From the NCBI RefSeq assembly GCF_014647895.1, contig NZ_BMQB01000003.1:310001-374000 (forward strand): a stretch of 64,000 nucleotides of DNA. The letters are read 5' to 3'. Each line of letters begins with the position of its first letter. Position 1 is the first letter of the stretch. The DNA comes from Pilimelia anulata. GTDB taxonomy: Bacteria > Actinomycetota > Actinomycetes > Mycobacteriales > Micromonosporaceae. Shown in pieces: positions 55,816 to 64,000 of this stretch. The notes under the pieces are model-generated. The model made no database searches and was not told the DNA's origin. It worked only from the letters and a program-made list of their open reading frames with translations. The translations under genes were made by a program, and so were the position numbers.

Positions 55816-57009
55816 TCACGCGGCCCCGCGGCCCCCGGTGAGCACGGCCACCGCCTCGCGCACGTCGTCGGTGATGTGGATCGTGGTGGACAGGTCGCCG
55901 GCCGGGGACAGCCCGAGCAGCGGCCGCAGCAGCGCCTCGATCGGCAGCGTGTGGGTCCAGAAGTGCCGGTCCAGGAAGACGTACGCGCCGCTGACCCCGT
56001 CGGTGCCGTAGAAGGTCTTGGTCGCCGCCTGGAACACCTCCTGCACGGTGCCCGCCCGGCCGGCGGCGAAGACGATCCCGCCGCGGGCCAGCCGCAGGAT
56101 CGTGTCCTCCCGGATCGCGTTGGAGAAGTACTTGGCGATCCGGCCGGCGAACAGGTTGGCCGGCTCGTGCCCGTACAGCCAGGTGGGGATCGACAGCCCG
56201 CCCGCCCGGGCCCAGCCGTCCGGGTCGTCGGTGGCCGGCGCCGGGTACGCCGCGCGAACCGCCAGCGCCGCCGCCGTGTACGCGTCGTGGTCGGTGAAGT
56301 CCGGGTGCGCGGCCAGCCGGTCGATCGCGGCGCCGAGGGCGTCCGGCCCGTGGTCGGCGAGGTACGCGCCGAGGTTCGCCGCCTCCATCACCCCCGGCCC
56401 GCCGCCGGTGACGACCAGCTTGCCGGCCCGGGTCAGGTCCCGGCCCAGCACGGCCGCCATCCGGTACGCGGCGCTGCCCCGCGGCTCGGCGTGCCCGCCC
56501 ATGATCCCGACGATCGCGCCCGGGCCGTGCCGGTCCAGCCAGGTCCGGGTCGCGTCGGCCAGCGCGTTGTCGACGCCGTGGTCGTGCACCCGCTGCGCCA
56601 GCGCCTCCCGGACCGGCGGCGTCGCCCCGCCGGCCGCCCGGTAGTGGGCGTACACCCGGCTGTCCAGCATGCCGGCGAACCCGCCCGCGGCGAACCCGGC
56701 GGCCAGCTCGTCGGCGGTGTACAGGCCGGGCGGCTGGCACCGGTACGGCAGCTCCGGAAAGCCGTGCAGGACGTGCGCGCCGCGCCGGACCACGTCGGCC
56801 TCGGCGGCCGGGTCGGCGAAGTCGCAGCAGAGGAACAGCGCGTCGGCCACCTCGACGCCGGACAGGTCGGCCTCGACCCGGACGCCCTGCACGGTCAGCC
56901 CGGCCAGGCCGCCGGCGCCGAGGCGTTCGGCCAGCTCGGCGGCGCTCTCCACCTCGGCCGCGGCGGTGTCGCGCAGCGCCGTCACGTCCGGTGGCGGTGG
57001 GGTCGGCAT
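55816..57009 (-). CDS. LOG family (lysine-decarboxylase-like) protein, long form
   Basis: The 397-residue protein has the LOG Rossmann-type core with VVTGGGPGVMEAANLGAY (about residue 200) and a variant of the second motif, AAGRAGTVQEVFQAA, in place of PGGxGTxxE. LOG proteins release cytokinin-like bases from nucleotides by phosphoribohydrolase action; the long bacterial forms are less well defined. The N-terminal 140 residues are an extension with LFLCCDFADP and GFPELPYRCQPPGLY. It diverges from the DUF3151 gene. Confidence 0.8.
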   Translation of the reverse strand: MPTPPPPDVTALRDTAAAEVESAAELAERLGAGGLAGLTVQGVRVEADLSGVEVADALFLCCDFADPAAEADVVRRGAHVLHGFPELPYRCQPPGLYTADELAAGFAAGGFAGMLDSRVYAHYRAAGGATPPVREALAQRVHDHGVDNALADATRTWLDRHGPGAIVGIMGGHAEPRGSAAYRMAAVLGRDLTRAGKLVVTGGGPGVMEAANLGAYLADHGPDALGAAIDRLAAHPDFTDHDAYTAAALAVRAAYPAPATDDPDGWARAGGLSIPTWLYGHEPANLFAGRIAKYFSNAIREDTILRLARGGIVFAAGRAGTVQEVFQAATKTFYGTDGVSGAYVFLDRHFWTHTLPIEALLRPLLGLSPAGDLSTTIHITDDVREAVAVLTGGRGAA

Positions 57010-57038
57010 GTCGGCATTGTGCCTGGTTCAATGGCGGC

Positions 57039-57458
57039 ATGCAGAACCTTCTCCCGCCCCCGCCCGCGACGCTGCTCGCCGCCGATCCGGCCGCGGCGGC
57101 GGCGCTCGCCGCCGCCGACACCGACGCGGCGTACGCGGCGGCGGCCGGCGCCCACCCCGGCCACAGCGACGCCTGGGCCGCGCTGGCCGCCCGGGCCGCG
57201 GCGGCGGGCGAGCCGGTGGCCGCGTACGCGTACGCCCGCACCGGCTACCACCGCGGCCTGGACCAGCTCCGCCGGCACGGCTGGAAGGGCCACGGCCCGG
57301 TGCCGTGGGCGCACGAGCCGAACCGCGGCTTCCTGCGCTGCCTGCACCAGCTCGCCCGGGCCGCCGGCGGGATCGGCGAGGCGGACGAGGCCGCCCGCTG
57401 CGCGGACTTCCTCCGCGACTGCGACCCCGCGGCGGCGGACGCGCTGGCCTCGGCGTGA
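57039..57458 (+). CDS. DUF3151 family protein
   Basis: The 139-residue protein matches DUF3151, an actinobacterial family. It has an N-terminal NLLPPPPATLL, a TPR-like Ala-rich helical middle (HPGHSDAWAALAARA, VAAYAYARTGYHRGLDQLRRHGWKG) and a closing GFLRCLHQLARAAGGIGEADEA. The function is unknown; it may be a helical adaptor. Its stop overlaps the start of the CutA-like gene by GTGA. Confidence 0.85.
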   Translation: MQNLLPPPPATLLAADPAAAAALAAADTDAAYAAAAGAHPGHSDAWAALAARAAAAGEPVAAYAYARTGYHRGLDQLRRHGWKGHGPVPWAHEPNRGFLRCLHQLARAAGGIGEADEAARCADFLRDCDPAAADALASA

Positions 57459-57784
57459 CCGAGGAGCCGGCCTGCTGCCGGGTCCGCGCGGCGGTCGGCG
57501 ACCCCGACCGGGCCGCCGCGCTGGCCCGGGACGCCGTCGCGGCGGGGCTGGCCGCGGCCGTCCGGGTCGGCGGCCCGGTCGCCACGACGTACCGCGACGG
57601 CGACGCGATCCGGGTGGCGCGCGAGTGGGAGTGGGTGGCCGACACCACCGAGGAGGCGTACCCCCGACTCGTTGCATATGTGCGCACTGCGCAGCCGGAC
57701 GCCGCGATCGTGGTGACCCCGATCCTCACCGGCGACCCGGAGTACCTGGCCCGGGTCGAGGCGGGCACCGTCCGTCCACTGTGA
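57455..57784 (+). CDS. CutA-like divalent-cation tolerance protein
   Basis: The 109-residue protein resembles CutA1 in size and pattern. An N-terminal CRVRAAVGDPDRAAALARDAV strand-helix pair, a REWEWVADTTEEAYPRLVAYV segment like the CutA EWxxxxKT core, and a VVTPILTGDPEYLARVEAGT end fit that family. CutA forms a stable trimer; its role in copper tolerance is debated. The N-terminus has paired cysteines (ACCRV). It is translationally coupled to the DUF3151 gene. Confidence 0.6.
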   Translation: MTEEPACCRVRAAVGDPDRAAALARDAVAAGLAAAVRVGGPVATTYRDGDAIRVAREWEWVADTTEEAYPRLVAYVRTAQPDAAIVVTPILTGDPEYLARVEAGTVRPL

Positions 57785-57785
57785 T

Positions 57786-57817
57786 ACTCGCGCCCGCGCG
57801 GTAACGCCCGCGCGAGT
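57786..57817 (+). terminator. Possible terminator after the CutA-like gene
   Basis: ACTCGCGC (57786-57793) pairs with GCGCGAGT (57810-57817) around a 16-base loop, starting 2 bases after the stop. Confidence 0.35.
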
Positions 57818-58060
57818 CCCCGCATGATGGTTGTCCGCCGGGTCGACGTGATGGTCTAGCTGCGGCGATGTCGCTGATCGAATCGATTCAGATCAACTGC
57901 CCGATCGGCTATCGGTCGTTCGTGCCGGGGCCGGCGGCACCTTTCTCCACAACGTGCGTCGGCATCTTTCGATGTCCCGTGGTCACTCCCTAACCTTCCG
58001 ACCGGGCCGGCCGAAGCTGGGGTCGGCAAGGCCCAATCCAATTAACCATTGGGGAGTGTC

Positions 58061-58678
58061 ATGAATCCGGTTGTGCGCAAGGCCGCACGATCCATCGGCG
58101 CGACGGCGGTTCTGCTCGTGGCTATCGGCGTCGCCGCGCCGGTCGCCGCGGCCGCCGACGAGCCGAACGTCGAGATCGCCTCGGCGGTGTACGAGGGCTC
58201 CGGGTGCCCGAAGCGCGGCGACGCGCGCGCGTCCCTCGACGGGGACCGCATCAAGGTGAACTACGAACGGCTCAGTGTCCGGGCGGGCGGCAGCGGGGAA
58301 CCGTCCAGCGAGCGGCACAACTGCGTCACCAACCTGAAGCTGCGAGTGGACGAGGGTTGGCAGTACGCCATCGGCCGGCTCTCGATGAGCGGGTACGCGA
58401 CGCTGAAGCGCGGTGCCACCGGCACGGCGATCGCGACGCACTGGCACGCCGGGCTGCCGTCGACCGGCGAGGCGCGCAACGACCTGTCCGGCCCGTACGA
58501 CGACGAGTTCGACTCGTACGACCGGCAGCACGGCAACTGGTCCGAGTGCGACGCGAACCGGGCGCTGAACATCAACGCCCAGGTGTTCGTCGAGGCCAAG
58601 GGCACCGGCGGCAGCAGTGAACTCCAGCTCAACGAGCGCCGCGGCCTGACCGCGGAACTGAAGTTCCGCCGCTGCTGA
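58061..58678 (+). CDS. DUF4360 family secreted protein
   Basis: The 205-residue protein has a signal peptide (ending near VAAAADEP, about residue 33). The DUF4360 pattern follows: an early VYEGSGCPKRGD, a middle NCVTNLKLRVDEGWQYAI and a late CDANRALNINAQVFVEA, then a closing cysteine. Cysteines probably form two disulphides. The family is secreted by fungi and actinomycetes and has no assigned activity. The ATG follows GGGGAG within an inverted repeat CCAAT-N5-ATTGG (58036-58050). The preceding 240 bases hold no gene. Confidence 0.8.
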   Translation: MNPVVRKAARSIGATAVLLVAIGVAAPVAAAADEPNVEIASAVYEGSGCPKRGDARASLDGDRIKVNYERLSVRAGGSGEPSSERHNCVTNLKLRVDEGWQYAIGRLSMSGYATLKRGATGTAIATHWHAGLPSTGEARNDLSGPYDDEFDSYDRQHGNWSECDANRALNINAQVFVEAKGTGGSSELQLNERRGLTAELKFRRC

Positions 58679-58683
58679 ACGAC

Positions 58684-58719
58684 CGCCGCCCGCGGGGTCG
58701 GAAGACCCCGCGGGCGGCG
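58684..58719 (+). terminator. Terminator after the DUF4360 gene
   Basis: A perfect 16-base stem (58684-58699 with 58704-58719) with a GGAA loop begins 6 bases after the stop. Confidence 0.75.
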
Positions 58720-58841
58720 CCAGCACACCCTCGGGGGTACCGATGAAGCTCCTCGCCGCGGCCGCGCACCCGGGCCGCGCCACTGCTGCCGGCCCGGCCG
58801 CGGCCGCCGGCCACCGGACGGTCAGCCGCTGCCGACCGCGG

Positions 58842-61800
58842 TCAGAGGCCCTCGGCGACGGCGGCGGCGATGCGGAGCCAGGCGTCCTTCGAGGCGTGGG
58901 TGAGCTGCCCGTACCGGACCGGCTCGCCCGAGTCCACCAGCTTCTCGTACGGCGCCAGCAGCACCGCCCGGGTCCGCGCCGCGAAGTGCTCCTGGATCGC
59001 CGGCAGGTCGATGTCCTTGCGGGTCGGCGGCATCGACACCACGGTGACGGCCTGCCGGACCAGCCGCCGCCGGCCGGTCTGCTCGAGGTGGTCCAGCATC
59101 CGGGCCGCCGGCTCCGCCGAGTCGTTGCGCGCGGACATCGTCACGACGAGCTGGTCGGTCGCGTCGATCGCGGCCTGCCAGTTCTCCGCCCGGACGTTGT
59201 TGCCGGTGTCCACGAAGATCAGCTTGTAGAACCGGGACACCACCTCGCGCAGCTCCGCGAACGCCCGCGCCGTCAGCATCTCGCCGGCCGTCGCGGACTC
59301 GTCCGAGGCCAGCACGTCGAACATGCCCTCGCCCTGCGCGCGGACGTACTGCGACAGGTCGCCCACCCGCCCCTGCGCCCCGGCGAACTGCTCCAGGTCG
59401 CGCAGCAGGTCCCGGACCGTCCGCGAGTGGAAGTCCTGCTGCGCCCGCATGCCGAGGGTGCCCTGGGTCTCGTTGTTGTCCCAGGCCAGGACGTACCCGC
59501 CCCGGTGTTGGCCGAACGTCATCGCCGACAGCAGCACCGCCACGGTCTTCCCGGCGCCGCCCTTCGGGTTGACCACGGTCACCTGGCGCAGCCCGCCGAA
59601 GTTCCGCCGGACGGTCTCGACGTACCGCCGGTGCTCCAGCTCGCGGGTACCCGGCCCGAGCTTGACCAGGCCGAGCGTCGCCCGCCGGACGGCCGCCCTG
59701 GCGCCGGTGGTGGCGAGCGGGTCGGCGGGGCGAGCGGCGCGGCGGCGGGCGAAGTCGTCGGCGGTGGGCACCGGGCGGACGTCCAGCTCGGTCCGCGGGT
59801 CGAAGACGCCGGCGCCGGGGAGGGGGGCGGGCGCGGCGCGGACCGCGCGGCGCCGCGCGGTGTGGCCGGCGTCTGCGGTACCGGCGCCGGCGGTACCGGG
59901 GCCGGCGGCGGGCGTGCCGTACAGGGTGTAGCCGCTGGGGGGCGTCGGCTCCTCGGCGGCGGCGTGCCGGGGGCCGGCCGGCCGGCTCGGGGCGGCGGGG
60001 CCTGCGGCGGCGGGTTGACCGGGCGTCGGTGCGGCGGGCGGTGCTGCGGCGGCGGTTGTCGCGGGCGCGCCGGCCGGCCGGGTCGGGGCCGTCGGCGGAC
60101 GCGCGGCGGCGAGGGGGGTGCCGGGTGCGGCGGTACCCGGGCTGTTCGGGCCTGTCGCGTTCGGATGGACGGCGGTCGGGCCCGCTGCGTTCGGATCGGC
60201 GGCGAGCGGGCTTGTGGCGTTCGGATCAGCGGCGAGCCGGCCGGCGGCGTTCGGGCCGGTGGGCGCGGCGCTGGCCGGATTCCGGACGGTGGCGGCGCCG
60301 ATGGTGTTGACCCCGGCGGCGGTGGGCCCGTCGCCGGACCGGGCGGCGCCGGCGCCGCCGTTGTCGGGGTGGGCGGCAGCGCCGGGCAGTGAGTGGGCCG
60401 CCTCGGGCACGGGTGGCCAGAGGGCGGGGATGGGCAGCGAGACCTCGGTGTCGACCGGCCGCGCCGGCGGGACCGCCGCTGCCGGGCCCACGGCCACCGG
60501 TACCGGATACGGCCCGGCGGGAGTCGCGGCCGCCGGCGGTTGCAGGGCGGCCGGCAGCGGGTCGGGGCCGGTGGCCGGGGCGGCGGCCGCGGTGCGCGCA
60601 GTGGCCGGTACCGGAGGCGGGGTGCTGTTCGCGTCGGTGGTGGCGGTCGGCGCGGGCAGCGTGCGCGGCGCGGTGACGGCTGCCGGGGCCAGCGCTGCGG
60701 CGAGGCGGTCGGTGTCCGCCGGGGGTGGTGGGGTGGACTCGCGGGGTTCGTGGGGGCGGCGGCCGACGGCGTCGGCGATGCGGGCGTACACGTCGGGGCC
60801 GGCCGGGGCCGGCTCGGCCAGCGCGGCGTAGGCGCCGGCGGCGGTCGGGGCGTCGTCCGGGTGGGCCTCCGGGTCGGCGAGGTCGGCCAGGCCGGCGTAC
60901 GGGTCGGTGGGGACGAGGTCGTCGTCGTCCGGCTCCGCCCAGAGCGCCGCGTCGTCGCCGGAGCGCTGGCCCCGCCGGCCGGCGGGGATGAGCAGCGGCT
61001 GGTCGGGCTGCCCGGCCGGCAGGGGCGACGTCCGGGTCCGCCGGGGCAGCAGCGGCTCTGCGTTCCCACGCGAACCCCGCCCCGCCGCACCCCCTGCCCC
61101 GGTGGCGATGGCGTCCACCGGAACGGCCGCATCAACCGGAACGGCCGCGTCGACCGGGCGAGCCGCGTCACCCGGGAGGGCCGCGTCGACAGGGCAAGCC
61201 ATGTCGACCGGAACAGCCATGTCGGCCGGAACAGCCAGGTCGGCCGGAAGGGTCGCGTCGACCGGCAGGGTCGCGTTCACCGGGGGAGCCACGTCGCCGG
61301 GCAGACCCGGCTGGACGGCCGCGACTGCGTTCCCTGCCACGCCCGCACCCACAAGGCCCGCGCTCACAGCGCCCGCGCTCACAGCGCCCACGCTCGCCAC
61401 GCCCGCGCTCGCCGCTGCGCCCGCATTCGCTGCGCCCGCGCTCACCGCCGTGCCGGCACCCGTTGCCGTGCCCACGGTCGCCGCTGCGCCCGCGCCCGCC
61501 GCCGCGCCGCCCGGACCCGCACCCGCCACCGCGTCGACCCGGCCCGCGCTCGCCGCCGCGCCGCCGCTGACGGGTACACCGGTACCCGGTGCTGCGTCGG
61601 CGCGCACCGGGGCGGTTGCCGGCGCCGCAACACTCGCCGAGCTGTCCACACCGGCCGGTGTGCCCGCTGCGACCGGTGCGGTCGCGCGAATCGGCGCATC
61701 CCCGTCCGCCGTAGGACCCGTCCCGATGCGCAGTGCGTTGCCGGTCGAGCCGGTGCCGGCCCCGGCGTCGGGGGTCGGGTCGGTGCGTGGTGCGGGTACC

Positions 61801-62165
61801 AGGGCGTGCCGGCCGGACGGCGACCCTGCGGCGTCCGTCGCCGCCGGTGCCGGTACGACATCCAGCGCCGCCGCGGCCGGCGGGATCGGGGAGGCCGCGC
61901 CCACGAACGTCGGTGCCGTCCGCCGCTCCGCCTTCCGCGCCCGGGTCGACGTACCCACGCCGATCGACGGCATGTTGGCCGGGTGCGGCGGGCGCTCGCC
62001 GCCGTGCGGGTCCGCCCACGGCGACCCGGTGCCCGGCGGCGTCGACCACGGCGACGCCGCGCTCCACCCCGGGCGGTCGTCGTCGGCGTCCTCGTCGGAC
62101 GGTGCGACGTCGGGTGGCCAGAAGTCCGGTTCGGGGCGCTCCGCCGGCGTGTACGGCTGCTCCAC
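58842..62165 (-). CDS. Very large ParA/MinD-like ATPase with repetitive N-terminus
   Basis: The 1107-residue protein has about 860 residues of Ala/Pro/Val/Gly-rich low-complexity sequence. These include tandem VPVDAA- and ATLPVDA-type units (near 61110-61310) and AVSAGAVSAG units. A C-terminal ATPase of the ParA/MinD class follows, with deviant Walker A VVNPKGGAGKT (about residue 865), LAWDNNETQGTLG and LIFVDTGNNVRAENW. Such proteins position or recruit partners by ATP-driven dimerisation, and some actinobacterial relatives act with secretion systems; none is visible here. The GTG at 62165 follows GAGGGAGG; an ATG at 62189 has no ribosome site. Confidence 0.75.
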   Translation of the reverse strand: MEQPYTPAERPEPDFWPPDVAPSDEDADDDRPGWSAASPWSTPPGTGSPWADPHGGERPPHPANMPSIGVGTSTRARKAERRTAPTFVGAASPIPPAAAALDVVPAPAATDAAGSPSGRHALVPAPRTDPTPDAGAGTGSTGNALRIGTGPTADGDAPIRATAPVAAGTPAGVDSSASVAAPATAPVRADAAPGTGVPVSGGAAASAGRVDAVAGAGPGGAAAGAGAAATVGTATGAGTAVSAGAANAGAAASAGVASVGAVSAGAVSAGLVGAGVAGNAVAAVQPGLPGDVAPPVNATLPVDATLPADLAVPADMAVPVDMACPVDAALPGDAARPVDAAVPVDAAVPVDAIATGAGGAAGRGSRGNAEPLLPRRTRTSPLPAGQPDQPLLIPAGRRGQRSGDDAALWAEPDDDDLVPTDPYAGLADLADPEAHPDDAPTAAGAYAALAEPAPAGPDVYARIADAVGRRPHEPRESTPPPPADTDRLAAALAPAAVTAPRTLPAPTATTDANSTPPPVPATARTAAAAPATGPDPLPAALQPPAAATPAGPYPVPVAVGPAAAVPPARPVDTEVSLPIPALWPPVPEAAHSLPGAAAHPDNGGAGAARSGDGPTAAGVNTIGAATVRNPASAAPTGPNAAGRLAADPNATSPLAADPNAAGPTAVHPNATGPNSPGTAAPGTPLAAARPPTAPTRPAGAPATTAAAAPPAAPTPGQPAAAGPAAPSRPAGPRHAAAEEPTPPSGYTLYGTPAAGPGTAGAGTADAGHTARRRAVRAAPAPLPGAGVFDPRTELDVRPVPTADDFARRRAARPADPLATTGARAAVRRATLGLVKLGPGTRELEHRRYVETVRRNFGGLRQVTVVNPKGGAGKTVAVLLSAMTFGQHRGGYVLAWDNNETQGTLGMRAQQDFHSRTVRDLLRDLEQFAGAQGRVGDLSQYVRAQGEGMFDVLASDESATAGEMLTARAFAELREVVSRFYKLIFVDTGNNVRAENWQAAIDATDQLVVTMSARNDSAEPAARMLDHLEQTGRRRLVRQAVTVVSMPPTRKDIDLPAIQEHFAARTRAVLLAPYEKLVDSGEPVRYGQLTHASKDAWLRIAAAVAEGL

Positions 62166-62212
62166 CGCTGTCCCTCCCTCGCCGTCCATCGGGCCAAGGG
62201 TGGCACAGAATT

Positions 62213-63160
62213 TCAGCCGGCGTACACCGCCCAGGCGCCGGCCTCCATCCACCAGGCCCGCTTCCTGGTCAAGTTCCCGCTGACGCCGTCGTCGGTGTAC
62301 GGCAGCTCCCCGACCGGGGTCACGGAGACCGCGCGCCCGCGCGCCCGCCGCACCTCCACCCGGGCCCGGCGCCGCCCGAACGGTCCACGCGCGACGATCG
62401 GGATCGCCACCGCGACCTCGACGGTCCCGTCGGCGGGGTCGGCGGCCCGGACCAGCGGGACGCCGCCCACGGTCGCGTACCCGCCCGCGTTCGCCACGAC
62501 GGCCGCGGCCACCGGGTCGGCGCCGTCGGTCAGCACGGTGTCGTCCACCTCGACCCGGCCGCGCCAGGGCAGCGCGCGGCCGTTGCCGTCGGCGCCGCCG
62601 AGCAGCGCGCCGTCGAGGGTGACCGAGCCGCTGTCGGTCCGCAGCAGGTCCAGCCGCCGGGCGCCGCCGGCGAGCACCGCGGCGGCGACGGCGGCCGGGT
62701 CGCGCGGCAGGCCGAGCTGCGCCGCCAGGTCGGCCGGGTTGTCGGCCAGCGGCAGGAGGCCGATCGGGGCGAGGTCGGGCACGGTACGGGTGTCGGCCAG
62801 GTCGGCGGGGCGGCGGCTCGGCGGCGGCGCGTACCGCCGGACCAGCCGGCGCACGACGGCCCGGAGCTGCCCGTCGGCGGCCGAGGCGACGACCAGCCGG
62901 GGCCCGTCGGCCGCCGGCCACGGCAGGCCGTCCGGGCGGGCCGGGCCGTCGAGGTCGGCGAGGACGGCGTCGATCTCCTCGTTCGAGGCGGCGGTGACGG
63001 TGCGTACGGTCGCGCCGGCCGCGGTGAGCGCCTCCGCGCACGCCAGGACGGGCACCCGCGGCCGGTCGGACCCGCAGCCGCCGCTGTCGCCGCAGCAGCC
63101 GCCGGCACACCCGCCGCCCGGGGGCTCGTCGCCCAGCGTGAGAATCACGACGTCGCGCAC
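62213..63160 (-). CDS. Degenerate diacylglycerol-kinase-like protein with Cys cluster
   Basis: The 315-residue protein keeps the outline of lipid kinases of the DagK type. It has APIGLLPLADNPADLAAQLGLPRDP in place of the PxGTGND loop, and a C-terminal beta-rich half with DSGSVTLDG and VEVDDTVLTDGADP. The glycine-rich GGDGT motif is replaced by VVASAADGQ, so kinase activity is doubtful. The N-terminus contains a tight cysteine cluster (GGGCAGGCCGDSGGCG), which could bind metal. The GTG at 63160 has AGGAGG 11 bases upstream. It diverges from purA and lies 47 bases before the ParA-like gene in the same direction. Confidence 0.5.
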   Translation of the reverse strand: MRDVVILTLGDEPPGGGCAGGCCGDSGGCGSDRPRVPVLACAEALTAAGATVRTVTAASNEEIDAVLADLDGPARPDGLPWPAADGPRLVVASAADGQLRAVVRRLVRRYAPPPSRRPADLADTRTVPDLAPIGLLPLADNPADLAAQLGLPRDPAAVAAAVLAGGARRLDLLRTDSGSVTLDGALLGGADGNGRALPWRGRVEVDDTVLTDGADPVAAAVVANAGGYATVGGVPLVRAADPADGTVEVAVAIPIVARGPFGRRRARVEVRRARGRAVSVTPVGELPYTDDGVSGNLTRKRAWWMEAGAWAVYAG

Positions 63161-63276
63161 GACCGCTGCGCCTCCTGCCTCCAGGGATGTGCCACCGGCG
63201 GGTGACCGGGTTGTTAGCCTGGCACACCGGGCTCGCCGACCGGTCGCCACCTGGCACCCGAGCCGCACGGAAGTGA

Positions 63277-64000
<724 letters not shown>

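Noticed and set aside
58743..58860. An ATG with a fair ribosome site (MKLLAAAAHPG) after the DUF4360 terminator
   Set aside because: The frame continues only as antisense to the ParA-like gene and shows no signal-peptide pattern beyond the first residues; not convincing as a gene.

Overview
The window is high-GC actinobacterial chromosome. GC is above 70 percent over most of its length, genes start at ATG or GTG in roughly equal measure behind GGAGG-type ribosome sites, and long spurious open frames lie antisense to the real genes. HspR/HAIR heat-shock control, a pair of dynamin-like GTPases of the kind used in sporulation septa, DUF3151, DUF6458 and an MT0933-like protein point to a mycelial actinomycete, probably Micromonosporaceae or a close relative. 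The genus cannot be fixed from the sequence alone.

Positions 1-3856 look like the right-hand end of an integrated element. The genes there (a HAD phosphatase, a DUF6602 nuclease-like protein, a PIN-like toxin and an XRE-ImmA/IrrE regulator-protease) are lower in GC than the rest. The segment ends in a palindrome-rich block and then the 3' 44 nt of a tRNA-Gly(CCC), which is the usual attR remnant of an integrative element. The flanking chromosome (3857-10600) begins with a second, frameshifted copy of the same HAD gene. It continues with a frameshifted membrane protein, a Vsr/cytosine methyltransferase pair with a leaderless promoter, DUF2752, RDD and DUF1842-type genes, and a frameshifted MmcQ/YjbR gene.

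Positions 10600-22010 hold a beta-helix protein, a SpoIIE-type phosphatase, an acyl-CoA dehydrogenase under a palindromic operator, a SixA phosphatase between two DUF6458 genes, and an operon of a very long disordered membrane protein and a thioredoxin-NHL protein. Positions 22010-26000 hold a branched-chain/pyruvate-type 2-oxoacid dehydrogenase operon (E1alpha, E1beta, E2).

The middle (26400-41700) is the stress core. A dynamin-like GTPase pair is divergent from dnaK-grpE-dnaJ-hspR, followed by an MT0933-like protein, a KhtTU-type potassium/proton antiporter and clpB. Matching HAIR operators (TTGAGC-N7-GCTCAA or ACTCAA) precede dnaK and clpB, so HspR, encoded at the end of the dnaK operon, should repress both units.

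Positions 41700-64000 are housekeeping and envelope genes: two polytopic membrane proteins, an SDR oxidoreductase, pyrE, an ArsR regulator, a DedA protein, scoAB, class II aldolase, an LPxTG-type surface protein followed by a 53-residue protein that is almost only a sorting signal, a DrrAB-like exporter with a PadR regulator and a near-perfect operator, a LOG protein, a CutA-like protein, a DUF4360 secreted protein, a giant ParA-like ATPase, a degenerate diacylglycerol-kinase-like protein, and the start of purA cut by the window edge. No rRNA, intact tRNA, CRISPR array, insertion sequence or replication origin was recognised.
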